Assembly: GCA_016280915.1 (NCBI GenBank)
Contig: JAEEHQ010000094.1
Location: 47,952-111,951 of the forward strand
Direction of reading: 5' to 3'
Length of the DNA stretch: 64,000 nt
Source of the DNA: Bacteroidales bacterium
Lineage (GTDB): Bacteria > Bacteroidota > Bacteroidia > Bacteroidales > P3
The notes below the pieces were generated by a model. It was given only the letters and a program-made list of their open reading frames with translations, was not told where the DNA came from and made no database searches. The translations under genes and the position numbers were made by a program. Each line of letters begins with the position of its first letter. The first letter of the stretch is position 1. Positions 34,464-44,249 of the stretch are shown here, one piece after another.

Positions 34464-36224
34464 ATGCTCGAGACATATACCGAAAACTTAAAAAATAATA
34501 ATCAAATCCAAATGAATAAATATCTTTTAAAAAATGCACCCTGCATTTTGATTATCATAACATTAACAATATTAAGTATAATCCATATTGCAAATCTCAA
34601 GTACGGCTTCTTTACTGCTTACGACCATGCATACTTCCTCCTAAAACTAAAGGAAGGTTACACCCTTAGCAGCATCACGGGTAAGTCTCAGTGGAACCTC
34701 ATCGCAGTACATTGGTTTCCATTCCTCGACCTAACTAGCAAGGTCAATTCATTCCTGGCTTCAAGTATCCTCATGTGGTTTTCCATCTTGATCATGACCC
34801 TAACATGTTGCGTCATCTATGGCAAGAAAAACTTTCTCAAATACTTCGCCCTTATCTTCCTCTTTTACTTTCCAATTACTGTTCTCTGCATGAGTTACAT
34901 CCCTATGCACGCCGCAGTCACCTGCTGGGCTTTGTGCAGTTTCATGCTTTTCCATCATTGCCAAAAAAAAATTACGAAATATCTATTTGCTGGTCTCTGT
35001 GGCCTCCTTCTAGGCCTTGATTGCTTTATATATATACCCGCGGGTCTTTCCCTCCTTGCATTCACATTTCTTGCCATACTTCTCACCTATTGGAAGGACA
35101 AAAAAACCATGTTTATCAGTTTCCTCTCAGGGATTTTAGGCGGCATGTTATCTCTAGCCTACATACATTTCTTTATTTGCAATCTCAGAGACATTTTCGA
35201 AGCAATGCTTTTTACAGCAAGCTACATTGGAAAAAGTGGATACAACTACGACAGTTCCAGCATTATAATGCAATACATACTTTTCTTCCGTGACTATATT
35301 TTCGTCGTCATTGCTTTAATAGGTGCATTCTCTTTATCAAAAATCTTTAAAAACAAATACATTGGAACTATCGTTTATGCAACGTTGATTCTATTGTACA
35401 ATCACTATCAAGTCAAACCTAGTGTTTATCCTACTATGTTCTTAGTCAGCTTGGCAATCATACCCATACTAACTAACTTCAACTCAAACACAAAGACTCA
35501 TTTTATCAACAAAAAGAATATCTGGATTTTTCTATACCTATTATTAGCACCATTTGTCGCGTCTATTGGCACTAATACTGAACTCGGGAGCCGTATTTCA
35601 TGTTTCACCATAGCCTGGCTCTTCCTTTATTTCCAATACGAAAAGGATGGACACATCAATCATTGGAACAGGGTGCTGATTGGAGCAATCTTACTATCAA
35701 TCATCCCTATCATAAACGTGGTCAAAGATTTCGATCATGGCGATAAAAAATACCAATTTACGCGAGGCAACAAATATTTCTCCGAACTATACATTACTGA
35801 GAAGCAGAAGAACTATTTCGACAACGTCTATGACATCATGGAAGAATACAACTACCAACCCAATAAATCCGTAGTCTTCACTGCACTCTACGATTACTGC
35901 TGCTTATATGCATTCGATGCAGTTAATTCATCCAATTTCCATCAGATACAGAATTTCCATTTCTTCGACAAAGAAAAAATGCTCAAGCCTGACTTCATCT
36001 TCCTATGCCAATGGGATTCCATTGTCATCGCCGAAGAACTCCACAATATGCCCTGGGGATGGCCAGAAGATTTCGACGCATTTCCTGTTGGCTCTCCTGA
36101 GCCCGACGATGCCCCATGGGTACTTTCCCCTACACTAGAACAACGCACTCTATACTGCCGAAAGAAGAATAGCTCTGACTCACTAACCAAACCTACCACC
36201 AATATCTCCTTAGGAAATGAGTGA
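34464..36224 (+). CDS. multi-spanning membrane protein, GT-C-like
   Basis: The 586-residue protein has an N-terminal membrane helix (CILIIITLTILSIIHIANL) and then about ten further hydrophobic segments up to residue 430, ending in a soluble domain of some 150 residues. The first periplasmic loop has FFTAYDHAYFLLKLKEGYTL; an acidic pair here is typical of GT-C transferases using lipid-phosphate sugars. No named family is recognised. An internal ATG at 34512 (MNKYLLKN) is an alternative start that puts the helix at the very N-terminus. It follows the GT2 gene by 32 nt, so one operon is likely. Confidence 0.7.
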   Translation: MLETYTENLKNNNQIQMNKYLLKNAPCILIIITLTILSIIHIANLKYGFFTAYDHAYFLLKLKEGYTLSSITGKSQWNLIAVHWFPFLDLTSKVNSFLASSILMWFSILIMTLTCCVIYGKKNFLKYFALIFLFYFPITVLCMSYIPMHAAVTCWALCSFMLFHHCQKKITKYLFAGLCGLLLGLDCFIYIPAGLSLLAFTFLAILLTYWKDKKTMFISFLSGILGGMLSLAYIHFFICNLRDIFEAMLFTASYIGKSGYNYDSSSIIMQYILFFRDYIFVVIALIGAFSLSKIFKNKYIGTIVYATLILLYNHYQVKPSVYPTMFLVSLAIIPILTNFNSNTKTHFINKKNIWIFLYLLLAPFVASIGTNTELGSRISCFTIAWLFLYFQYEKDGHINHWNRVLIGAILLSIIPIINVVKDFDHGDKKYQFTRGNKYFSELYITEKQKNYFDNVYDIMEEYNYQPNKSVVFTALYDYCCLYAFDAVNSSNFHQIQNFHFFDKEKMLKPDFIFLCQWDSIVIAEELHNMPWGWPEDFDAFPVGSPEPDDAPWVLSPTLEQRTLYCRKKNSSDSLTKPTTNISLGNE

Positions 36225-36408
36225 AATAAACCCACACTTACTAGATTATTATTATCAATCCCCGCTGGATTCGATTCTAATATATAAAAAGTGCAAATAT
36301 ATTTAATTATTGACCATTTTTGGTGTTTGGGAACACAGAAAAGAAACTAAATAACCATTGTGTTGTAGGAACAACTGAATAGTATAATGACAAATATTTT
36401 ATTTAATA

Positions 36409-37479
36409 ATGAATATTTTATTTCTTATTGGAAGTTTAGGTAATGGGGGCAAAGAGCGATTGATACGTGATGTGATGGAGATACAAAATGAACTCCCCTT
36501 TCGGACTTGGTGCGTCTGCCGCAAAAGTCCGGCGGAGGGGGAAAGAGTCATCCTACTACCATCACGCAGGCCATTTCACTTCATTCTCAGCTTACGTAAG
36601 TTTATTCGGTCCAACAAAATACAACTGGTACATGCCCAGAGTGCCTTCGATGCCATCTTGGCTTATTTAGCCACCTTGGGACTTGGCACACATATAGTAC
36701 AGACTTTTCACAGCTATGAGTTCGCATCCAAACCAAGATTTAAATTGATGGAACGTTTAGCCTTCGGATTATGCGTCCGCTCTGTATTTGTCAGCCAGCA
36801 ACAGATGCAGCATTTTGCTGAGGTCCATCATCTATCCTTGAAGCAGAAAAGTAAACAAAAAGTGGTTTACAATGGTGTCAACTTTTCTCGGTTCCCTCTA
36901 ACTAACCATAAACCTAACCCACAACTAAAAATGGCTATGGTAGGTAATTTTGTACCAGAGAAAGACCAATTGTTTGTATTAGAGTTCTTAAAAACCATAT
37001 CTACACAAGATATTGATTTCGAGTTTTCGTTTATAGGCGAGCGCAAGTCACAATTCCCCTATTGTTATGAAAACTGCGTTAAATACTGCGAAAACAATGG
37101 GCTCAGCAAAAAGGTGCATTTCTTGGGTAAACGCGATGATGTACCCCAACTGTTGGAGAAAATGGACGCTTTTATCTATAGTTCTCGAAGCGAAACTTTC
37201 GGCCTTGCTGTAGTGGAAGCAATTGCCTCTGGGCTGCCCGTTTTCGTAAATGACCTGCCCGTATTTGATGAGATTACGCAGGGCGGTCGTCTTGCTACCC
37301 TATATGCGACTGGCGACATTCAACAACTCTGCAATGTATTCCATCACTTCCTATCCCATCAACAAGAGTACATCAATGCAGCCATGATTAACGCACAAAG
37401 AGTACGCGACAACTATTCTATTTTGGCACATGTGGCCAGTTTGAATTCATTATATTCACAAATAATAAAAAAACAATGA
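36409..37479 (+). CDS. GT4-family glycosyltransferase
   Basis: The 356-residue GT-B enzyme starts MNILFLIGSLGNGGKERLIR, a glycine-rich acceptor-domain loop, followed by NKIQLVHAQSAFDAILAYLA. The donor site is SSRSETFGLAVVEAIASGLP with the E-x7-E motif, preceded by VHFLGKRDDVPQLLEKMDAF. It is translationally coupled to the following gene (ATGA overlap at 37476-37479). A 184-bp gap precedes it, with no clear promoter. Confidence 0.9.
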   Translation: MNILFLIGSLGNGGKERLIRDVMEIQNELPFRTWCVCRKSPAEGERVILLPSRRPFHFILSLRKFIRSNKIQLVHAQSAFDAILAYLATLGLGTHIVQTFHSYEFASKPRFKLMERLAFGLCVRSVFVSQQQMQHFAEVHHLSLKQKSKQKVVYNGVNFSRFPLTNHKPNPQLKMAMVGNFVPEKDQLFVLEFLKTISTQDIDFEFSFIGERKSQFPYCYENCVKYCENNGLSKKVHFLGKRDDVPQLLEKMDAFIYSSRSETFGLAVVEAIASGLPVFVNDLPVFDEITQGGRLATLYATGDIQQLCNVFHHFLSHQQEYINAAMINAQRVRDNYSILAHVASLNSLYSQIIKKQ

Positions 37480-39152
37480 GTGGTATTTATGGCACACTCC
37501 GGTCGTACTCCCCAAAGGAGACTGAACGGAAAATAGCCCAATTGAAACACCGTGGCAACGTACAAGTCTTGGACATTATGTCACAGAATCTCACCGCTGT
37601 AGTAGACGGTTCGTTTTACAATCAGGCTGAAGACAACTTATTAAATCTTTATCGCCAATACGGCGTAGATTGCTTGCATCAACTGAATGGTGACTTTGCC
37701 TTTGTTATCTACGACACTGAGAAGCAGTTGCTTTTTGGTGCTGTCGACCGAGTAGGTTCAAAACCACTTTACTATTCAATGGAAAAAGGTTTTGAATTTT
37801 GCTCGGCCCTACTTCCTCTGTGTATAGGTAATAGTTACGACATAGATCCATATGCCCGTCAGTGCTACTTTGCAATGCAGTATGTGCCAGCTCCCAACTC
37901 CATAGTCAAGTCCGTTCGCAAAATGGCTGCGGGAGAATATTTCATTTACAACATTGCTGACGGAACCTTCAGTACCCACACCTACTGGGATCTTTACTCC
38001 AATACCCAACAGTGGGAAACCCCTAATAGCTTTGAAGAAGCGGTGTCTATTTGCGATAACCTTATCGCCGATGCAGTCAAAATACGGATGCAAGGTGAGC
38101 ATAAGTATGCACTCTTCCTCTCTGGAGGTATCGACTCCTCCTTGATTTCAGCCTATGCCCGTCGCTTTGCTGACTGCAAATCCTATTCCGTTTCCTTCAA
38201 TGAAAGCGATTGGGACGAGTCCTCCTATTCCTCACAAGTTGCTAAGCACTTAGGTATTCCATGCGAAAAACTACTATTCACATTCAACGATGCAACCAAA
38301 ATCCTCACTGGCTTACAGAATTACTACGACGAACCCATCGGGGATGCCTCTATGCTGCCCACATCATTTCTTTGCGAACAAGTCGGACTTCAAGCACCTC
38401 GGGCTCTTTGTGGCGATGGAGGTGACGAAGTGTTCTTTGGATATCCTCGCTACCTTCGATACGCAAAACGGCAACAATTCTATACTATGCCAAAGTTTAT
38501 CCGTAGGACGGCTGCAGGTGTTTTAGCCCTCTGCGGCAAGAAACGAGAGGCGCTGTCGCTTCGACTCGACGATGTGCAAACCCTCTACCTCAATCGCCGC
38601 AAATACAATGATGCTGAACTTTTTGACGCACTCAAAATCCAACAGTCAATACCTCAGTGCAAATATCTCTACCAAAACAAAGAGTCCATGAGGGCCTTTA
38701 ACGATTTTGACATAAAATCAGTACTTCCATATGAACTCTGTGTAAAAATGGACCGTGCTTCTGCAAGAGGTGCCCTTGCTACCCAAGCCCCTCTACTTGA
38801 TTTTAGATTATTAGAGTACTCCAGAATCATTCCTACGGAAATACTTTATAAGCCAGCAATGGGACAAAAGAGCATCCTTCGACAGATTCTTTATCGCGAT
38901 GTTCCTCAAGAACTCTTTTTGCGTCATAAGCGGGGGTTTGGGGTACCTATCAATGCATGGTTCCGTGGAGGATTAAAGGACTACCTCATTGATACCATCA
39001 CCCCCGACACTGCCATGCTACTACCTGAATATGACTCCGAAAAGCTACTGAAGATTCGCGATAGCCACATATCAGCTACCGCCGACTACGCTCCTTTCCT
39101 TTGGTTGGTGGTGAACTATATTGAATGGCACAAGTTGTTTAAAGGTCTCTAA
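37476..39152 (+). CDS. asparagine synthase-like amidotransferase lacking the Cys2 nucleophile
   Basis: The 558-residue protein has an N-terminal Ntn-type glutaminase-like domain and a C-terminal synthetase domain with the PP-loop YALFLSGGIDSSLISAYARR near residue 212. GDGGDEVFFGYPRY, LPYELCVKMDRASARGALAT and RHKRGFGVPINAWFRG complete the AsnB pattern. The start is MSGIYG instead of MCGI: codon 2 is AGT (Ser), so the catalytic cysteine needed for glutamine hydrolysis is missing. The enzyme may use free ammonia or another amine, or act as an amide ligase on a glycan acid, as AsnB-like proteins in surface-glycan loci are suspected to do. It overlaps the GT4 gene by ATGA. Confidence 0.88.
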   Translation: MSGIYGTLRSYSPKETERKIAQLKHRGNVQVLDIMSQNLTAVVDGSFYNQAEDNLLNLYRQYGVDCLHQLNGDFAFVIYDTEKQLLFGAVDRVGSKPLYYSMEKGFEFCSALLPLCIGNSYDIDPYARQCYFAMQYVPAPNSIVKSVRKMAAGEYFIYNIADGTFSTHTYWDLYSNTQQWETPNSFEEAVSICDNLIADAVKIRMQGEHKYALFLSGGIDSSLISAYARRFADCKSYSVSFNESDWDESSYSSQVAKHLGIPCEKLLFTFNDATKILTGLQNYYDEPIGDASMLPTSFLCEQVGLQAPRALCGDGGDEVFFGYPRYLRYAKRQQFYTMPKFIRRTAAGVLALCGKKREALSLRLDDVQTLYLNRRKYNDAELFDALKIQQSIPQCKYLYQNKESMRAFNDFDIKSVLPYELCVKMDRASARGALATQAPLLDFRLLEYSRIIPTEILYKPAMGQKSILRQILYRDVPQELFLRHKRGFGVPINAWFRGGLKDYLIDTITPDTAMLLPEYDSEKLLKIRDSHISATADYAPFLWLVVNYIEWHKLFKGL

Positions 39153-39228
39153 ACAAAACAGATGTATACCTCATTGGCAGGTATCTATACAGATGATGAG
39201 CAAATAATTCAAAAAACTGTCACATTAA

Positions 39229-42200
39229 TTAGGTGATGGCGGTAAGGATATTGACAGTGCTTTTGGTAGCATCAACAGGGTTGCGTGAGACTTTGATTTG
39301 AACAGGGATACGTTCTAACAGATATGGAACGTGACTGATAATACCAACACGTTTACCTTGCGTACGTTGAAGGGTTTGGAGAAGGTCTATTACGCGGATT
39401 TGATTGTCGGTGGAGAGTGTACCAAAGCCTTCATCGATGAAGAGCGTATCCATCGAGATGCCTTCTCGACCCATACTACTGAGTGCCAATGCCAATGCAA
39501 GCGAGACCATGAAAGACTCACCACCTGAGAGGTTGTGGACAGATGAACTATATCCTAAGGCATACTCGTCGCAGAGACTGATGGTAAGAGTACCCGGGAT
39601 AGTCTTTAGTGAGTAGCGGGAGGTAAGACGCGAAAGATGTTGATTGGCGAGTTGGAGAAGACGGTCGAAGATGAGCTGCTGAGCAAGACGACGAAACTTG
39701 CTACCAGTGGCATCTCCATACTTCTCATTGAAAAGAGCCCATTTGTCACATACTACTTTTTGGTTTTCGAATTCAGTCATTTTTTTGCCGTAATGTTCTT
39801 GATTCTGCTTATTGGCATCAAGTTTCTGAACACTAGCACCAATAGTTTGGGTGAGGGTTTCTTTCTGTTTGCCAAGGTCTGCAAGCTCAAGAGAAAGAGA
39901 AGATACATCTTTTTGTGGGTCAAGGCCAACGGGCTTTATCTCATAATGCTTTTCAAGATTTTGTTTACTAATATCAACTGAACCTTTCAATTCTTTAAGA
40001 CGGCCATTCTGAATCTCATGCTTTTGACGTACTCTTGTGGCATCGAAATCCTTGAGTAAGCATAAGCGAACTTGGTCAATGTTAGGATGAGCTGCATAAA
40101 ACAAAGAAAGGGCGTTATTAGCCGTTTGAATGGTGGTGTTGGCATCATTTTTTTGTTGACGAACAGCAGCTCCAGCAGCGTTGAGATTATTCCAACGCTC
40201 AGACTGCCTATCAGCAAAAGTAGCATTTGCCGGGAGTACTACCCACTGGGGCCACGACTGGGAGATGGCATCGCGTTGGCTGTCGAGAGACTTCAACTGA
40301 GCCTGTAGTTCTGCAATTTGTGGCTTGAGTAGAGTTTGTTTATTCAGTGTTTCTTTATATTCGGAAGAAGCTTTTTTAAGTTGTTGCTCAAAAACTATCG
40401 GGTTTACTTCCCACTCATCCCTCCAAGTAGACCAAGTAATAATCTTTGATGCATTCTCAACATCCTCTTTAGATTGCTGAACATAGTTGGCAGCGTTCTG
40501 CTTGGCAGTTTCAAACTCCTTAAGACAGTCATCGAAGGTCTTCTGAGCCTCAGTAACAGCTTCAATAGTATGGTTGAGCGTATTGTTGAGCGCAACAAGT
40601 TGACCATTAAGCCCCTTTATTTCAGTATTGAGGTCGTTGAGCTTCCTTAAATCTTCAGCGTTATCATCTTGTTGTTTTTTTAGTTCGTTACGTTTCTGTT
40701 GACCCTGATTTAAGGCCAGTTGATATGATGTACGAGAAGCGTTGGGTAAAACAATTTCCACTTTCCGACAATCATTTGACGTTTTTTCAAAGGTGCTTTG
40801 TAGAAGATTTTTTATCCGAGGTAATTCCTTCTCTTGAAGTAGCTTCAAGTCCTTCTTCTTCTGATCAATAGCGATAAACAATTCATTGTAGTCTCTCTCA
40901 GCTTTTTCTTTCTCGTACTTCGCCCTTTTGAGTTTGGTTTCTTCTATGTCCTTAACACTAGTGACTACCTCTTCGAAATGATTAGTATTGTAGACATTTC
41001 CACAAACAGGGCAAACATCGCCGTCTCGAAGAATGGAACGAGCGGCTTTAGCCCATTCCTTAGAAGCAAGGTCGATACTACGATAAGTGTTTTCGGCATG
41101 CGTATATGATTCTTGGGCAGCCATCATGATTTTCTGTAGTTCAGCTAACTGAGGAGTACTATCATCAATTTCCTTTTGAAGTGAGCTAATCTTACTCTCA
41201 GTCTCTTCGTTCTTCTCAATGTGAGATAATAGCATTTGAAGAGACTGACCCGCCTGATTTAGGTCATTGCCCAACTGTTGAAACTTCTTGTTGCGCAATG
41301 TGATAGTAGTAGTATCGAGAGCATCAACCTCTCTCTGTTTTTTTTGGATTTCAAGATTCTTGACATTGACTTCTTTTTGGGTATCCTCCCTTTTTTTTAT
41401 AGCAACTTCTTTAGTTTTTTCATATTTGGGAATTTGAGAATAATACTCATTCGCCTTCGTTTGCTCCTTTTGTGCACTAGACTTCATTTGTTGAGCATGT
41501 TGCAGATAGGCAAGTACGACATCTGCTTTTTCAAACATATCTTTGTCTGGCTGTTGAGTACTTATCATAAAATCAACCTCTTCCAATTCTTTTACCTTAT
41601 CCTCAAACAACTGATGCAAGTAAGCAAGACCGGCTGATGCCTGAGAAAACTGAATTGCCAATTCTTTTTCCTTTATTACTGCTTGCTGATACTTTGACTC
41701 ACTGTCCCGCAAAGACTTGAGGTCAGCGATGGCTTGCTGGGAAAGGTCATAGTCGGCAAGAAGCCTATTCTCTTCCAAGTATACAGAGTCATGACATTTA
41801 GACTCCAAATCATGATACTCCTGTAAAGCCTTTTCTTTTTGCAACTTAAGTGTTGCTTCTTGTAATAGCCAATTTTTATGCTTAGTTAGCTCATCTATCT
41901 TCTTATCTATACCGACTATTCCAACTTTTGCCTGACTGATGGTATCATTAATCTCCTGTAACTCCTCCGTGGAAAGGAGTTTGATCCCCTCTATCTGAAG
42001 CTGAAGAGCCTTCTTGACTTCGTCCTTCTCCTTCCAAATGGCATAGATGGTCTTGCCAACCTCTGAAAAGTGCTCAGTAGCAGTCAGCTTTTCGAGAATC
42101 TCGGCCTTTGTACCGTCATCACTCATGAGAAACTTGGTGAATTCACCCTGTGCCAGAACCGCTGTGCGACAAAAATCATCGAAACTCATGCCTAAGATAC

Positions 42201-42630
42201 ATTCCTTCATCATAGTATTAACCTGGTTACCTTTGGCAATTTCAAGTCCATTCTGTAGAAGTACATGAGCAATGTTGATATTCTTCGGGGTGGCGTGAGC
42301 CGTCCAAAGTGCGGTATATGCGTTATTGTCATTGCCAACAAACTCCAACTCGGCCTTTGCATCGGTGGTTCCATGACGAAGCATATTGGAAGTGTCGCGT
42401 GAAGTGAGCGTGTAGGCACCAAATGTCAGTCGGCTTGCGGGAGCTGTCCTAAGGCGAGCTGTGTTATTGAAGAGGGCAAGGCAGATGGCATCAATGATAG
42501 TTGTCTTGCCTGAACCCGTTTCACCATGGATAAGAAAGAGATCTACATCATTAAGAGGTGACTGGGTGAAGTCTATTACTGCGTGTTCTATCGAGGCAAT
42601 ATTGTCGATAGTGATTTTCTTAAGAATCAT
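39229..42630 (-). CDS. sbcC: exonuclease subunit SbcC
   Basis: The 1133-residue SMC-like ATPase has an N-terminal Walker A (HGETGSGKTTIIDAICLALF), long coiled-coil arms and a zinc hook CPVC near residue 540 (RDGDVCPVCGNVYN). The C-terminal head carries the ABC signature NLSGGESFMVSLALALALSS near residue 1035 and Walker B/D-loop LFIDEGFGTLSTDN. With SbcD it cleaves hairpins and DNA ends, restricting palindromes and repairing breaks. It follows sbcD by 11 nt. Confidence 0.95.
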   Translation of the reverse strand: MILKKITIDNIASIEHAVIDFTQSPLNDVDLFLIHGETGSGKTTIIDAICLALFNNTARLRTAPASRLTFGAYTLTSRDTSNMLRHGTTDAKAELEFVGNDNNAYTALWTAHATPKNINIAHVLLQNGLEIAKGNQVNTMMKECILGMSFDDFCRTAVLAQGEFTKFLMSDDGTKAEILEKLTATEHFSEVGKTIYAIWKEKDEVKKALQLQIEGIKLLSTEELQEINDTISQAKVGIVGIDKKIDELTKHKNWLLQEATLKLQKEKALQEYHDLESKCHDSVYLEENRLLADYDLSQQAIADLKSLRDSESKYQQAVIKEKELAIQFSQASAGLAYLHQLFEDKVKELEEVDFMISTQQPDKDMFEKADVVLAYLQHAQQMKSSAQKEQTKANEYYSQIPKYEKTKEVAIKKREDTQKEVNVKNLEIQKKQREVDALDTTTITLRNKKFQQLGNDLNQAGQSLQMLLSHIEKNEETESKISSLQKEIDDSTPQLAELQKIMMAAQESYTHAENTYRSIDLASKEWAKAARSILRDGDVCPVCGNVYNTNHFEEVVTSVKDIEETKLKRAKYEKEKAERDYNELFIAIDQKKKDLKLLQEKELPRIKNLLQSTFEKTSNDCRKVEIVLPNASRTSYQLALNQGQQKRNELKKQQDDNAEDLRKLNDLNTEIKGLNGQLVALNNTLNHTIEAVTEAQKTFDDCLKEFETAKQNAANYVQQSKEDVENASKIITWSTWRDEWEVNPIVFEQQLKKASSEYKETLNKQTLLKPQIAELQAQLKSLDSQRDAISQSWPQWVVLPANATFADRQSERWNNLNAAGAAVRQQKNDANTTIQTANNALSLFYAAHPNIDQVRLCLLKDFDATRVRQKHEIQNGRLKELKGSVDISKQNLEKHYEIKPVGLDPQKDVSSLSLELADLGKQKETLTQTIGASVQKLDANKQNQEHYGKKMTEFENQKVVCDKWALFNEKYGDATGSKFRRLAQQLIFDRLLQLANQHLSRLTSRYSLKTIPGTLTISLCDEYALGYSSSVHNLSGGESFMVSLALALALSSMGREGISMDTLFIDEGFGTLSTDNQIRVIDLLQTLQRTQGKRVGIISHVPYLLERIPVQIKVSRNPVDATKSTVNILTAIT

Positions 42631-42641
42631 GGTAATTACGG

Positions 42642-43907
42642 TTAATTATTGGTACTTTCATTATTCAATTTGAGACGTTGCTCTACCTCAGCAAACATGT
42701 CAAGGAAGTCTTGTGAGAGAGGTTCGGGGCTGGCATATTCCGCCACTTGGCAGGGAGTCATTTCTCTAAGTTGGGAGGGGTCAGAAATAGTCTTATCCTC
42801 AGTCTCTACATTAGTTTTTTGAGAATTAACTTTGATTTCACAGAATCGTATATTCGTGTCTTTCAAAGCCATTTGTGCAAGAAGTTGCGCATCAGGTGGC
42901 AAGGGGTTCTCTATATCCACCAGTACATTGAGACGAAGATAGCATCTAAGGTCAGGACTAAGAGTAGTTAGGCTCTGAAGTGCCTGGTCAAATGGAAGTG
43001 GACTGGATGGCAGCGTGAGAAGGGAGTAAAGCGGGTCGATTGTTATTTCGGTGATATCTTCAGCTGTAGTGGCAGACCTAAGATTGACAATAGTGACAGT
43101 GTGGGGCGCTGTCTCACTAAAAGAAATAGGTATGATACTTCCACAATAGCGGGCAAGGTGGCCTTGGAAGGTCATGTTCTGAGACTTGTGGATATGTCCG
43201 AGAGCAAGGTAATCGTATTGCGTTCCAAAATCAGACTGGTCTGTCGTGGCAAGACCACCAATAAGACCGAAATCATGCCATGAGAAATCACCAGAAGAAA
43301 GGGCAAGATGGGCCATAAGGGCAACCGGTAAATGCTGCGGATTAAGTCGGTCAACATACTCTAATAGAGCAGAAAAATACTGTTTTCTCCGTATATTCGA
43401 GGGAGCATTCGAATCAGAGAGAAATGGGTATGCAGCATCACTTATATGGGGAACAGCAACAATGAAACCTTTGTCAGCAATCTTAATAATCTGAGAGTCC
43501 AAGTCGAACTTATGTTCGAGAATTTCAACATCATTGGTGCATCTCTGCAGCTCGTCATCACTAGGGTTCAGGCTGCTAAGAAGACCTACTACATGAATTC
43601 CGGCAAGTGCCCAAAGATTACGTGAGACATTTAGAAAAGACTTTCCGTCATGGTTGCCTGCAATAACAATAATGACCATTGAGGGACAAGCTTGGTGAAT
43701 CTCAAGAAGCGATTGCGTGAAGCAATTTTGAGCGGATGTTGACGGTACTGGGGTGTCGTACACATCACCTGAGAGCAGAAAAGCGTCGGGTTGCTCTTCG
43801 CGTACAATATTAATAATCTGTTTGAGGGCATGGCGAAACTCTTCGTCGCGCTCATACTTGTATAATTGATGACCAAGGTGCCAGTCGCTGGTATGGAGTA
43901 TCTTCAT
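42642..43907 (-). CDS. sbcD: exonuclease subunit SbcD
   Basis: The 421-residue Mre11-family nuclease has all metal motifs: MKILHTSDWHLGHQLY, LLSGDVYDTPVP, VIVIAGNHDGKSF and YDYLALGHIHKSQ. It includes the C-terminal capping domain, where FCEIKVNSQK lies, and is normal in length. It is the nuclease partner of SbcC in the same operon. Confidence 0.95.
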   Translation of the reverse strand: MKILHTSDWHLGHQLYKYERDEEFRHALKQIINIVREEQPDAFLLSGDVYDTPVPSTSAQNCFTQSLLEIHQACPSMVIIVIAGNHDGKSFLNVSRNLWALAGIHVVGLLSSLNPSDDELQRCTNDVEILEHKFDLDSQIIKIADKGFIVAVPHISDAAYPFLSDSNAPSNIRRKQYFSALLEYVDRLNPQHLPVALMAHLALSSGDFSWHDFGLIGGLATTDQSDFGTQYDYLALGHIHKSQNMTFQGHLARYCGSIIPISFSETAPHTVTIVNLRSATTAEDITEITIDPLYSLLTLPSSPLPFDQALQSLTTLSPDLRCYLRLNVLVDIENPLPPDAQLLAQMALKDTNIRFCEIKVNSQKTNVETEDKTISDPSQLREMTPCQVAEYASPEPLSQDFLDMFAEVEQRLKLNNESTNN

Positions 43908-44006
43908 GGTTAGTTATCTGTCTATCGTTGTACTAAATGAATTACAACAGTTTCCTATTAAAGGATGTTTCTATGGTGAATGTTTCTGCAGTTATTGTTT
44001 GTGGTG

Positions 44007-44014
44007 CAAAGATA
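44007..44014 (-). promoter_or_regulatory. -7 box of the sbcDC operon
   Basis: TATCTTTG on the minus strand matches TAnnTTTG, about 100 nt before the sbcD start. No good -33 box. The 343-bp gap (43908-44249) between the divergent genes holds this and the box at 44190. Confidence 0.5.
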
Positions 44015-44189
44015 CGCTTATTTTTAGGATTAATCATTTTTTGAGGCATGGAACAATGAGTATAATGGATTACATAGTGGTGCTATTATAGCTCCCTTTT
44101 TCTTTTTTAATAATCTGTGCTGAACCCTCACTGATAGGTGCCTTAGATAAGCAATAGCGCGCAATTTACGTTATATTCATTATTTTTTG

Positions 44190-44197
44190 TATTTTTG
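44190..44197 (+). promoter_or_regulatory. -7 box of the GT2 / MutS-like pair
   Basis: TATTTTTG matches TAnnTTTG, and a start near 44205 rules out the in-frame codon at 44187 as translation start, favouring the ATG at 44250. Confidence 0.5.
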
Positions 44198-44249
44198 CAC
44201 TCTGAAATACCAGTTATGTATTCTGGTAAACACAAATGCTAAACAGAGG

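Noticed and set aside
32699..39152. Genomic island integrated at tRNA-Ser
   Set aside because: No integrase and no repeated tRNA 3' end could be found; kept only as a low-level suggestion.
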